Below, piece after piece: positions 31,763 to 43,025 of a DNA stretch of 64,000 bases. Source of the DNA: Syngnathus acus (Eukaryota > Chordata > Actinopteri > Syngnathiformes > Syngnathidae); NCBI RefSeq assembly GCF_901709675.1, contig NC_051089.1, forward strand, positions 20,313,508 to 20,377,507, given 5' to 3'. The translations under genes were made by a program, and so were the position numbers. Under the pieces are notes generated by a model. That model worked only from the letters and a program-made list of their open reading frames with translations, did not search any database and was not told the DNA's origin. Every line of letters starts with the position of its first letter. Position 1 is the stretch's first letter.

Positions 31763-32847
31763 CAGTCAAACCTCGGTTTTCGACCACAATCCGTTCGAGA
31801 AGCGAATCGGTCGAATTCAGAATCTATTTTTCCCATTACAAATAATAGAACAATTTTTAGTCCGTTCCAAGACTAAAAAAAAAAAAAGGCTTTTTTTTAA
31901 GCATTTTTTCATTTGCGCATTTTTGTCCTATTGCGCAACTGCAGCGCACCGCCGAGCGCGCAACCGTAGCGCGTCGCCCACCACGCAACTGCACCGCGCT
32001 GGTCGCATTATTGTGACGGAGCCGTCGCTGAAGTCCTGATGTACTTTCCAAAATTTAAGTGGACCTTAGTGCGCAGGGAGCTTAATTTGGTCCGATCGCG
32101 CAACCGCAGCGCGCCGGGCGCTCACTGTCGCATTGCTTTAAGAGCGTCTTTGTGTTTTAGGATGGCTTTACTGCTCCCACTTGCTTTCTTTGGAGGCATG
32201 ATTAGGGGTTAATACTGTAGTGTATTTTTATTTAGGTCTCATGCAATGTATATTTCACTTCTAAGTTTAGAGGTGACCAGGTCACGCGCGCATGGGATTT
32301 TATGGGGCCTGGGCCAGGAAGGCAGACTTCCTGGCACCAGGATACAGCAATCAGTCATTTGGTTAGAATCAACAAAGCAGGCTGGCGGGGGCGAAGTTGA
32401 CCAGCTGCCCTCGTGTGCGTGCGCCCGAGTAAGGGGGGGCCGCAGGGTATAAGATCCAAGGCGGGAGAAGACAGGGGGACTTCTTTTTTGGCTAGAGAGA
32501 GACACTTCAATTCTGACATCGGTTGAATAAAATCTTTCCCCGATCAGCCGTGTGTCACTGAAGTTTTCCTTTCCTGAGCCAGCCACCAATCCACCGTTTG
32601 ATGTTGGAGACTAGCAGAACATCGAAGAGAATTCACCACAATACAATCCTCAAAGTAACGAACATACGATAACTACGGAGTCAGTCGGCATCCGGGCCGC
32701 GCGGTCTGGTTTTCTCGGGTCCTCCCGGCTCATCTCGCGAAGTTCGACCTCCGAATTTTGTTCAACCGAAGCAAAAAAATCCCGGATTGTTTGTTCAAAT
32801 TCCGATTTGTTCGAGAACCGGAACGTTCGGAAACCGAGGTTTGACTA
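31763..32847. mobile_element. Tigger/pogo-like element (CAGTCAAACCTCGG ends), split by an LTR
   Basis: Left TA CAGTCAAACCTCGGTTTTCG, right CGGAAACCGAGGTTTGACT then TA. The interior is the reverse complement of parts of 1642-2452 (CGCGCAACCGCAGCGCG, GATGTACTTTCCAAAATTTA). A solo LTR occupies 32216-32640. Confidence 0.75.
32216..32640 (+). mobile_element. Solo LTR with 4-bp TSD, fixed by an empty-site comparison
   Basis: 425 bp from TGTAGTG to CACCACA, flanked by ATAC (32212-32215, 32641-32644). The related element at 1642-2452 has no insertion at the matching position. A promoter-like GGTATAAGATCC (~32446) and GAATAAAATC (~32525) suit a plus-strand LTR. Confidence 0.85.
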
Positions 32848-33371
32848 TAAAATAAATAGATGCAGCTCACTGACAAGTGCCGCTATTTGAGCTAATTTTA
32901 GAACAGTCCTGCGGGCGACTCATGGGGTCCTCACGGGCGGCCTGGTGCACACGGGCACCGTGTTGGTGACCCCTGCTCTGTGGCAATGACTCTTTTAATT
33001 ACTTCACTGTCACGCATTTACAATTGCCATCAAAGGGAATTCGATCACCTGTTGGCGAGCGGAGACACAAATGCTCAGGTTAGCTTCACACTAGCAGATA
33101 GGACAACGAGCGGATGGATTTAAAATTGGACCAAAACCATAACCAGTTCAGAAATGATTGATGATTGAAAGACCACATCTACCGTTCGACAGTGTATGCG
33201 GAAGGATCAAAGAGATTAAAGTAAGTATTTTAACCTAAAATCTATGCTGTCGACATAGATATCAATACATAGAACATTTATTGCTGTTTTGAAGAGGGAA
33301 TCCTGCGATGTTTTTATGTGTGAAAGCTCAAATTAATAATTAAATAATAATCAATAGCCTTAAATTCATAT

Positions 33372-34218
33372 CCGTCCCGTCTCCACCCCGCCGTCACCCT
33401 GCCGGTTGACGTGTGCCCACACGTTAGCAGCTGCCACGATCCCCTCTTGCGATGTCACTCTACGTTCAGCGAGTGAGCTGTTCTCCGCTGCATACGGCTA
33501 CGCTCCCCGTCATGATTCTGCTCTTCATCCACGAGTCGAGTACTCTTCCAACTCGCGCACAGCTAGCTGCTGCGCCTCCCACGCGTGTCCACAGCCACGT
33601 CTGCAATAACGCACATTGCTCATAGCCACGCCCCGCGATAATCAGCGCCCATCGCCACCTGTCTCTCGTTACCTGCTCATCTGGGCGTGTATTTAAACGC
33701 CATTCTCCCGTCACTCCTAGGTAGTTCGTCTGGCTTGCTACTTGTCTATGGTGTGACTCATTCCTGCTCACTGGCAATTTCACGAAACTGACTCCTGCTG
33801 ACCTTGTCTTCCTGCTTGACTGACCCATTCATGAACACTGCCAGGCCTGACCTATTGCCTGATCCTGAAAACGTCTCTGCCTTACGCCTTGCCTGCCTGT
33901 TTGATCGTTCTGCTCCGAACTCTGTCTGGCTTGACCTTCTTCCTGTCGACCACGAGCTTGCCTGCCCTTGCTTGCCCTGTCTGCCTCGAGGACGCACACC
34001 GACGCAACGCCTGGTTTCCTACCTGCCGGTCTGCCTGCCTGTCTGCTCTCCTCCCGCGAGCTTCTAGTCGTGCACCGGCACCTGTCGTCTGTCATCCGCT
34101 GCTGCGACGCTACTTCTTTGCTGCACCTGCTCTGCCAGCTTCCAGCCTTCCACTTCCTCTTTCCTCTCATTCAAATAAAATTCGTGCTGCACGTGGTCAC
34201 CCAGCCTGATCCGTTACA
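33372..34218 (+). mobile_element. LTR-like or other retroelement segment
   Basis: Flanked by CATAT (33367-33371, 34219-34223). GTATTTAAACG (~33691) and CAAATAAAATTCGTGCTGC (~34171) resemble a promoter and polyadenylation signal. The 3' part resembles that of the solo LTR at 28912-29364. The start lacks TG, so the boundary or class is uncertain. CTGCCTGC-rich, with no coding similarity. Confidence 0.5.
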
Positions 34219-34432
34219 CATATCATGGTATTAATTAAATCATTTGTTCCTGACAGCTATAGTGAGTGTAAAAGTGTAAAGTCATAAAAGGAGCATTGCT
34301 GATTGGGTTATTTAAATGTAAAAAGGTAAATATTTTCCGTTTAAATGGTCAGGAAGTGAATAGCTATATACGTGTATGTAATCACACGTATGGAAAAGAC
34401 CATTTATCGAGTCAAAAAAAGTCAATAAAGTA

Positions 34433-35748
34433 CCGTCATTTTCGGACTAAAATTCGCTCCGGAATATAGGTCGCATTAGCCATAAAATGCACAATAACGT
34501 GAAAAAAAACATATATAAGTCGCTCCGGAGTATAAGTCGCATTTTGGGGGAAATTTATTCGACAAAATCCAACACCAAGAACAGACATGAACGAGCAACA
34601 ACAGGCTAAACGATAGGTATGCTAACGTGACATAAACACAAACGAAGAGCTGAGAACGGGCCTGACGTAACATTCAGAGTTATTCAAAAAACTATGACAT
34701 AAATAACACATTTATAAAACCATCTGTGTCACTCTAATTCATTAAATCCATCGATCGTCCTTTGTCAACAATGGGTGCGCGCCGCTGACGGTGCTTGCAC
34801 TTCAAAATATTCCACAGGCCCATATAACGATATATAAATTAGATATCAAATAACTATTATATAAGCAATATTATCAAACCATCTGTCACTCTAAATCATT
34901 AAATCCATCGATCAAATTCCTCATCCTTTGTCAATAACGCCGCGCGTGCGCCCTGACGTCAGCCTCGTCGTTATTCCACAGATCTAGTATATAACTATAT
35001 TGTAGCGTTAACAAAGTACAAGGACCCAAGCACCGGCGTGGACTTCCAGGCGTGTGGCGGCGTGGACTTCCATCCCCGGAGGTGGCACTTCCAGTCACGG
35101 AGGTGGAAAAGAGCTCCATAGAATAGGAGCGTGCGTAAAAGCCATGTCCGAGCCCCATCCAACGTGCCCGGACAGCCACCCGGGCGAGCACCAGCCCCCG
35201 ACTTGCATCCACGGAGGTGAAAGAGAGCTCCGTAGAGTAGGACCGGGCGTGCGTAAAAGCCATGTCTGAGCCCCATCCACCGTCCCCGGACAGCCACCCG
35301 GCCGAGCGCCGGCCCCAGACTTCCATCCACGGAGGTTAAAGGGAGCTCCGTAAAGTAGGACCGCGCGTGCGTAAAAGCCATAATAGTTTTTCAAACCTTC
35401 TGTGTCACTCCAAATCATTAAATCCTTCAAACTCTTCGTCCTCCGTGTCACTTACAAACAAAGCCGCTAATGATGCCGGTTGTACGTGGGGCCCTTCGTC
35501 ATCTTCGTCATCCCGTGATCAATCTTTGTCCTTTTTGTAAACAACCGCCGCGCCACGCCGCGCTGCTGACGTCACTTGAAATTCAAATTACAGTAATCCC
35601 TTGCTACATCGCGGGTCGTTTAAGGCGGTTTCACTTTTTTTTTTTTTTTGATTTTTGAAAAAATTCACATATAAGTCGCTCCTCAGTATAAGTCGCCCCC
35701 CCACCCAAACTATGAAAAAAAATGCGACTTATAGTCCGAAAATTACAG
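34433..35748 (-). mobile_element. Pogo-like foldback element, complete, reverse orientation
   Basis: 1316 bp, TA on both sides, ends CCGTCATTTTCGGAC and GTCCGAAAATTACAG. About 2.6 minisatellite units (35093-35385) and the SDTE-type C-terminal remnant on the minus strand (~35395-35510). Confidence 0.8.
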
Positions 35749-36092
35749 TAATTATCATGACAGGCCTATTTATAACAATAGTCATATTGGAAATTTCATT
35801 TGTACCAGTAGATGAAATAATGAAACTTGTGATAAAAAGGTTGCATGCCCCTCTGATCCAATATCCATGAGACGCTCGCCTTTCAAAGTATCTTTTTCTC
35901 ACATGATTATTGCCTATGTCCTATTTCTGTAGCAACGTGTTTTCCTTGACTTGTGCATGGACAAATTGGCACGAAACAACGCACATATTGATGCAGTTAA
36001 CACATGCACACCCACGCATGCAAACAAAGACTTGTGATGTAGCCTAAAACTAAAGCTGTTTAAGTGCATAAGTGGTTTAAGTGAAATACTAT
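35749..36092. other. Intronic sequence, no recognised feature
   Basis: AT-rich; nothing identifiable. Confidence 0.5.
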
Positions 36093-36430
36093 CCATCTAT
36101 CCATTATCTGTACCGCTTGACCCCACGGGGGTAGCAGGCGTGCCGGACCTATCCTGGCAGTCATTGGGCAGTAGGCGGGGGACACCCTGAACCGGTTGCC
36201 AGCCAATCGCAGGGCACACAGAGACGAACAACCATTCGCTCATGCACTCACACCTATGGGCAATTTGGAGTGCTCAATTGGCCTACCAAGCATGTTTTTG
36301 GGATGTGGGAGGAAACCGGAGTTCCCGGAAAAAACCCACGCAGGCATGGGAAAGAAATACAAACTCCTCACAGGGAGGACCGGAGGTGGAATCAAACCCG
36401 CAACCTCCGAACTGTGAGGCGAACGTGCTA
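36093..36430 (-). mobile_element. tRNA-derived SINE (V-SINE/Mermaid-like), head truncated
   Basis: TCCATCTATCCATTATCTG tail, CCACGGGGGTAGCAGG, CACCCTGAACCGGTTGCC and CAAACTCCTCACAGGGAG blocks in the order of the 59050 copy. The GTGCGCCACCGAGCC head is missing. Confidence 0.8.
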
Positions 36431-36728
36431 GTCCAAAATGTGCAAACACAAACAATCTGCTGAAGGTGCTAGACTAAGATTGGAAACAAAGCATGTACAA
36501 ATGAAGTATTTCATGTGCAAAACAAAAATGATATTTGCTTAAACAAAATTTTCGTTTTTTGTGAATCTATTATTTCTGTTTGCCCAAAAGAACCAGAAAA
36601 CCTATTGAATTTGGGACATAAAACTGCAAAGGTAAAGGAGCAAAGCCCAAATAATTTACTAAAACAACAGAAACAATCTCATTGAGAGTAATTCATGGTT
36701 CAATGCCAAATTCCTGAATGCTCTAACA

Positions 36729-37330
36729 CAGGGGTCGGGAACCTTTTTGGCGAACAGAGCCATACATGCCCATTTTTTACGAATAAAATTGTCGTTTTTC
36801 TTTTGTTCTTTTGTAGTTTTAATGTTCTCAATTGGAACTAAGTGATGGATAGGGGTAGGACAAGATAAACCTAGGCTTCTTCCTACTCCTTTTCGAACAA
36901 TGTTTCGACAAAAAACAAAACAAAAAAACACACAACAAACAATATTGTTTGTTGTGTGTTTTTTGTAGTTTGTTTTTTTATTGTTTTTATTCTTTAAATC
37001 ATGTTCGAAATAAAAATTCATTCATTCAATAACAAGATAAGCCTAGGCTTCTTCCTACTCCTTTTCGAGCAGTGTTTCGACAAAAAAAAAACTTGTTGTT
37101 TGTTTTTTATTGGTTTTATTCTTTAAATCATGTTCGAAATAAAGATTCATTCATTCATTCATTCATTTAATAACTTCCATACCATTTTAAAAAAACGATA
37201 GGCTAGATACAATTAAATGCATGTATTTTTATTAAGACCAACGATTTTTTGAGTGTACTAATGTATTCTTTTTAATAACGTCACCAAAAGAGCCATATCT
37301 GGCTCGCGAGCCATAGGTTCCCGACGCCTG
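36729..37330. mobile_element. hAT MITE with 8-bp TSD and an internal LINE-tail duplication
   Basis: Ends CAGGGGTCGGGAACC and GGTTCCCGACGCCTG; CTCTAACA at 36721-36728 and 37331-37338. Inside, CCTAGGCTTCTTCCTACTCC to TTCGAAATAAA then (ATTC)n occurs twice (~36860-37030, ~37035-37165), like two LINE 3' ends, and a perfect CACAACAAACAATATT hairpin lies at ~36930-36960. Confidence 0.9.
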
Positions 37331-37338
37331 CTCTAACA

Positions 37339-38047
37339 GGATAATACCCGTTTGCCAAGAAATGGTGAGTGTGCGTGTGTGTTTGTGTGTGTGGGGGGGG
37401 GGGGCTTGTCGCACGACCTGAGTTATGATCGAATGGTACGTCTGTCATTTTGCCTGGCATCCTTGAACAAAAGTAAACTTCCATTCAAAACCACTCATTG
37501 CTCATTCGTTCAAAAAAGCCAAAATGTGTTCAGTTCACATTCGTCCAAAATATGAACGAGTTCATGAACTTTGGTTCATTGAACGCGTTCAGGTATAATG
37601 CTTGTTGAATATGGCTTGGATCTCCACTCTCCACACACGCGAGGGCGTCACGATTGAGTTGCGCATACACATCTCAGAATGGAAACACCAAATAATCGAT
37701 TAATCGAATTTTGAGATCATCGAGAAAATCGTAATCATGATTAAAATTCGAATAATTGAGGAGCCCTAATTCCTACTTTTTAAAATATATAAATTAGTTA
37801 TAAAAGCATGATACACTGGCACCCACAAAAAAATCTGCGAAACAGAAAGGCCGTGAAGAAGAACGCTGTACACCAATACCAAGCTCAGATGTACTGTCGG
37901 TACGAAGATAATCTTTTACTAGGTTTAAAATTTTCAAAATAGGCATAAATCCCATCCTGACTTGTTGTTATTTCACTTGAGGCCAGGGCAGGTTTGAACT
38001 TCAGTATATCCTGAGTATCCACTTTATCTCCAGATGGCTAGGCCTAC
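37339..38047. other. arnt2 intron; no clear feature
   Basis: A G-run (GTGGGGGGGGGGG) at ~37391 and an AATCGATTAATCGAATTTTG hAT-like scrap at ~37690. Otherwise unremarkable. Confidence 0.45.
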
Positions 38048-38095
38048 CTGGCATATTTTTCCTTATCCTCACCAGGTATCTGATCATCATCATAC
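38048..38095 (-). CDS. arnt2: arnt2 probable cassette micro-exon before the bHLH domain
   Basis: The minus strand reads a strong pyrimidine tract, tttgtag|G TAT GAT GAT GAT CAG ... TAT GCC AG|gtaggc: 1 + 45 + 2 = 48 nt. It encodes YDDDQIPGEDKEKYA between two split arginines. The exon at 39356 ends in AG and the bHLH exon begins with A, so inclusion or skipping keeps the frame (FSR-ENHSE or FSR-YDDD...YAR-ENHSE). The sequence resembles the ARNT segment that I recall as CDDDQMSNDKERFAR, just before its bHLH. That is why I call it an exon although it is tiny. Confidence 0.82.
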
Positions 38096-39355
38096 CTACA
38101 AAGAAAAAAACAGAAACAAAAATGCATTCAATTAATTGTAAATACATATAAAGACAACACATAAATACAAACACCAAAGTCTTGACAAATAACATGTTAC
38201 GTGTTACAGATGTTTTAGAGCATGAGAGAAGACAAATGAAAATAGCATGGTGCAAGGCAAAGTTGCTATGTTAAAAAAAATGCTAATGGCTTGTGGAATG
38301 AAAAAAATATTTTTGTAATTAATGATAGGATAATTTGAGTGATAACACAAAGATATAATTTGTTTCTCACAGCACAACTATTTTTTCAAAGTCGTAACTT
38401 GTTTGTGTATTTGACTCAAATCATTGTGGGTAATTTGCATCACAATCTACCAACAACGTTCAGATTAAGGCAGCAGTTCTTGGTTAGAAAACAACTCAAG
38501 AGTGCTTCCTCTGAATGAACCCTGAAATTGCTTGGATTTTAAAATAAAAAACTATTCAAAACACTGTATACCTGTCATATTTGTCAGTCATGTCATATTG
38601 ACATTCTCTACTTATGTATGACATTTTTAAATTAGCGATTGGTTTTAGGAAATAATTAATTGTTAATTTAGAGGGAAATGTCACACAAATAAGCACGCAA
38701 ATAAAATGTGATCTATAATTATCTACTGTTGGTGAATGAGAAGCTGCTGCAAGTTGGTGTGTCACCATAACAAAGATAACCTTACCACAAAACATCTCCT
38801 CCTCCCTTTCTTTTAGTCTATAGTTACTATATGTCACTGACATACTTAAAGCGGGTCTGACAAACTTTCACAGTTTAAGCGGCCAGTTTTCACACATGTA
38901 ATGCAATTGGAAAACACTATGAGTGCAGTTCCTCTTGTGATCACCAGAGAGCAGCTTGTCCTATACACTGCCATCATTCAGCTTACAAGAAAGCACTGTG
39001 GAGATTTCTGCTGATGAATAATACACTTACAACCTATGGATTTAGAGGTGGCAAATAGAAAGCGGTGAAAGGAAAACAAGTTGAGACAATTAAAACACAG
39101 CAGGATAGCTGAAATAAATACAAAAAAATTAAAAGATGTGCATTGTGCTTTTAATGAATGCAAATACAATGATTTATGAAATGATTAGACAAATAATTAA
39201 ATGGTAAGCATAGGTAATCAGCAAGTCTTCTCATTTACATTTTAATTGTTTTTTTGATAATTTAAAGTACAACATTGATATTATCCTGAAGCTATAGCTA
39301 AAACTTGAAGCGTAACCAATGTTGTAACAATGTCTAATGCATTAATTTTTCTGAC
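38096..39355. other. arnt2 intron, apparently single-copy
   Basis: No repeat ends or other exons were recognised. Confidence 0.5.
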
Positions 39356-39403
39356 CTTGAAAATTTGCTAGGTCCCTCTCCGTCCTCGTCATCAAAGTCC
39401 ATT
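39356..39403 (-). CDS. arnt2: arnt2 exon (acidic segment MDFDDEDGEGPSKFS)
   Basis: The minus strand reads tttctcag|A ATG GAC TTT GAT GAC GAG ... TTT TCA AG|gtcaga: 1 + 45 + 2 = 48 nt. The A completes glycine from the previous exon; the AG starts the arginine completed downstream. MDFDDEDGEGPSKFS is the conserved acidic stretch N-terminal to the ARNT2 bHLH. Confidence 0.95.
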
Positions 39404-41014
39404 CTGAGAAAGAACCACAGGAAAGTCGCATTACCAGTTTTAAGACTTGGAGAGCATAGCACTCATGGGGCCAATATCTGCTGTAAACGTCTCAAAGATC
39501 AGTTTGAAGAAAAAGAGAACTTTTTGTTTTGGTTGATACAAATGGACAAACTTGTGTATAATGTTGAACCTGCCAAACCTTTTTAACTGACGACCTCATC
39601 CATAAAAACAAGCGACGGTATATTAAAATCACGGTGACACAAAGGTTCTCTTTGGTAGATATAGTAGTCACAAAAGTGGACCAGTGTGTTCACGCAGTTA
39701 ATGCAGGTCATAAGAAAAAAAAAACATTCAACACAAAAGGGGTGAGTGAGTATCAGGTACAGATGCCAACCTTTAATCATGACCTTTTAGGAACATTCCA
39801 GACATTTTACCAGGATTTTTTTAATTTTTCTCAACAAACGCATGTTACAGGAAAAACTCCAAACAACATATAATATTGTCTTTATATTTTTATATTTTCT
39901 TTTTTTGTTATACCGTTTCTAATTTTTTGTTATACCTTTTACTACTTTCTAAATATACAATGAGTTGTTGATCATTTACACATTACACATTTAATGACAC
40001 ATTACTCCAACAATGGCCCATCTTAGGACTGTTTCGTTTAATCCTACTCATGTTCCCTTCCCCTGAACACAAATGTTTACAATTTGGCTAACACGTCTTG
40101 ACCGACTCAACGGCACATTTGGATAACGTTCTGAGTTTTCGGTTTGCAGTTCGGTTATTCGGAGTACAGAGGACACCATTTTTCAAATAAAGTGCAAGTG
40201 ATAATAGTGAAAAAAAAAAAAAATTTGTGTTGTGAAAATGTGCATCAATATACATAAAATTGCATCAATAATCGTGTTGTAATTGAATCGGAGCTTCTGA
40301 ATCGTAATTGTAATCGTAACTGAATTGTGAGGGGCCAAAAGATTCCCACCCTTACGTACTCCTATGCACAGATTAAATGTAAGTATAAAACATTGATTAT
40401 CAAAGAATGAAAAGCAGTTGGTCAGTCATTATTGTGTGGAAATGTGCTTTTTTTGTCTTCTGTGTTTATAACTAGTAAGTATAAAAATTGCTATCTAAAT
40501 ACCCAATTATTCGAAACAATTTTCAGTAGTATATCTGAATACCAAAGTATTTGATAGCTACAGCCCTAATATCAGGTGAGTACAATGACATGGTATGTTG
40601 TAGTCCCATATAATAGTCATGTAAATGTACTGTAGGCTATTGTAATTAAACCTGTTCAAAATCAAAGCGGTTTTAATTTCAGATTCATACAAGTATGTAG
40701 TGTAATTATGCAGTTATGTGTGTTTAATGTTGAGCAATTGAAAGTCAGACATGCCCCAGAGAAAAAAAATGCATCCACCATTTTCTTAGTTCAGAAACAT
40801 AATTTACAGTATATGTTTCTGAACTAAGACAATAGTGGATGCATTTTTTTTTCCCTGGGGCATGTCTGACTTTCAATTGCTCAACATTAAACACACATTC
40901 ATAGGCCACATATGTCAACTAATCAAATCATAAACTTGTTCACAGTCTGTTACCACCCTCTTTTGGTGGACAGTTGAAACTGCAGTGAAGGCAGGGAGTT
41001 CTTCCAACACGTCT
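39404..41014. other. arnt2 intron with one long hairpin
   Basis: Mostly single-copy in appearance. A hAT-like scrap (TGTAATTGAATCGGAGC...) lies near 40280-40350. The hairpin is listed separately. Confidence 0.5.
40716..40898. repeat. Long hairpin, 85-bp arms, 12-bp loop
   Basis: 40716-40800 pairs with 40813-40898 with only a few mismatches (ATGTGTGTTTAATGTTGAGC and TTAGTTCAGAAACAT in both arms). The loop is AATTTACAGTAT. No target duplication is obvious. Confidence 0.85.
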
Positions 41015-41022
41015 GTCTAGTT

Positions 41023-42315
41023 CAGGGGTGGGCAAACTTTTTGACTCGCGGGCCGAACTGGGTTCTAAATTTGGACCGGAGGGCCGAACCAGGAGCAGAT
41101 GGACGTAGTGTTTGTGTGAAGTAATATAAGCGACCTGTAAAGGTCATTGCATAAAAGATTTTGGCCTTTAGTAGGTAGTAAAGCATGGATATTCCAAACA
41201 AGTTTTTTGAAAACAAATGCATTTATTAACAGCATTAAAAAAAAAAAAACACAAAAAAACTGCTATCAGTGATTCTCATAAAATACGACACTATTATTAT
41301 GAATAACAGTCTCCATCACTTCAGTGCCTGCAGGTCAGATTAATGAAAAATGTTTATCTTATGAGATCACATCAAACAGCAAACATTCTGACCAAATATA
41401 TCATCTTGAAGAATCGGTGAAAGCATACATCCAAATAAAGTAATCAAAATGGCAACACGGTGAGGGGTATCTGAACATCAGAGCAGAGTTTTAACTCACA
41501 AACACCTGGTAACAGAGGTGAGGAAACGGGAAACACTTCCTTAAAGTAAGCCTTAAGAACTTTACAGGTTAAGATTAGTCGCAAACAGGTGGTGCATCAA
41601 TGTCCTTGAGCATCCTGCATTGTTTGAAAATGAGAATGGTCGCTAGTTTCAATCCCTGCTATGTGTACAAATCATATTCAAAATGCATTTTTTTACAACA
41701 AACTTGAGAGCCTCCCCTTCATTTTCAGTGGGAACAGTGTTGTTGGTCTCCCTTTTTTGCTAGTGCATCATAGTCTGGAGTAAAATTTGTTGTGGCAATT
41801 CTTAGGAGAGATCCGTTTACCTCGATCTGTGACGGGTTGATGTGGCTGAACGTCACGTCGCGTACGTCGAGCCAAATTGGCCACTCTTTTAACATTCGGC
41901 ACTCACTTCTTTTCTTCGGGCCACTCATTTTAATGGAAGGATTCCAGGGGAAGGTTTGTGGGTGGCTTTAGCGTAAAACTGTATCTGAAAGCTCAGCGAG
42001 CGAATTACAAGAATGCTGTCGTCACAGCCCACGCTCTAAATTCGGGACTGATACAAATAGAGCGCGAGTGCGCCATGTCCGTACTACTGAGTACGTACGT
42101 ACACGCACTTGTGAGTGTGCACCGAGCTTTCTGACACGGCTTCCGGTAGTAAATGCGCAGGCGAGCGGTTCCCCATCTACTGGGGAAACGCAGTCATTGC
42201 AGGCAAAATGACAAAAAAAAAAGTTTAATAATACAATTAATTCAGGGTTGGCGGGCCGGATTAAACGGTCCCGTGGGCCGGATGTGGCCCGCGGGCCGTA
42301 GTTTGCCCACCCCTG
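41023..42315 (-). mobile_element. hAT element with 8-bp TSD, transposase internally deleted
   Basis: Ends CAGGGGTGGGCAAACTTTTT and GTAGTTTGCCCACCCCTG; duplication GTCTAGTT (41015-41022, 42316-42323). It is the longer relative of 8947-11491 and supplies its unoccupied foldback insertion site at 41441-41442. The 5' leader on the minus strand (41930-42150) also occurs in the hAT at 354-1407. Confidence 0.94.
41725..41928 (-). pseudogene. hAT transposase: first ~20 residues fused to the C-terminus
   Basis: 67 codons. MSGPKKRSECRMLKEW is the extreme N-terminus of the GTF2IRD2/ZBED-like hAT transposases. It is joined directly to VTFSHINPSQIEVNGSLLRI and ATTNFTPDYDALA, which look like the C-terminal tail of the same family. 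BED finger, catalytic domain and most of the dimerisation region are deleted. Confidence 0.7.
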
Positions 42316-42344
42316 GTCTAGTTGTAATGTTGCCACATGGCATA

Positions 42345-42599
42345 CACTACCGCTTAAACGTTTGGGATCTCTCAGTAAATTTTACGTTTTTCATGAAAAC
42401 TAACCTAATTGCACCAGGGTTTTCAAGGGTTTTCTAATCATCCATTAGCCTTCTAACGCAATTAGCAAACACAATGGACCATTAGAACACTGGAGGGATG
42501 GTTGCTGGAAATGGGGCAATGTATCCACCTTATGTAGATATTGCATTAAAAACTAGACGTTTGCAGCTAGAATAGTTATTAATCACAATATACACACAC

Positions 42600-42681
<82 letters not shown>

Positions 42682-42715
42682 CGAGAGAGAGAGCAAGAGA
42701 GAGAGCGAGAGAGAG

Positions 42716-42753
<38 letters not shown>

Positions 42754-42850
42754 CCTTTTTAGTTTAATGTCATCCACATTGGTATAAATAGCGGTTTTCT
42801 TTTAAAAATAAGGACATTTCTAAGTGACCCCAAAACTTTGAACGGTAGTG
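42345..42850. mobile_element. Tc1-like MITE (CACTACCG ends)
   Basis: TA-flanked, 506 bp, CACTACCGCTTAAACGTTTG at left and ACTTTGAACGGTAGTG at right. It holds a GA microsatellite and no coding sequence. Confidence 0.8.
42613..42749. repeat. (GA)n microsatellite
   Basis: 137 bp of GA with GC interruptions, inside the Tc1-like MITE. Confidence 0.97.
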
Positions 42851-43025
42851 TAGGTTTGTCACTGGATGCCCTTCTTGAAGGATCCCACTCATTTTATAAC
42901 AAGCAGTGGCGTGGAATTAGAGTATAATATACCGAGTAGGATATTAATCAGGGATGAGAATGGCAAATGTGAAAAAGCACGGAAAAGCAGCGGGTGGGGT
43001 GGATATATATATATATATATATATA

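Larger units (their letters stand above)
31581..32975. mobile_element. hAT element with 8-bp TSD hosting nested insertions
   Basis: Ends CAGGGGTCACCAACCTTTC and GTGTTGGTGACCCCTG; duplication CTCTGTGG (31573-31580, 32976-32983). The hAT sequence proper is ~31581-31762 and ~32848-32975, with a Tigger-like element between them. Confidence 0.92.

Noticed and set aside
32239-32589. 116-codon ORF on the minus strand
   Set aside because: It is antisense to a solo LTR, with no family similarity.
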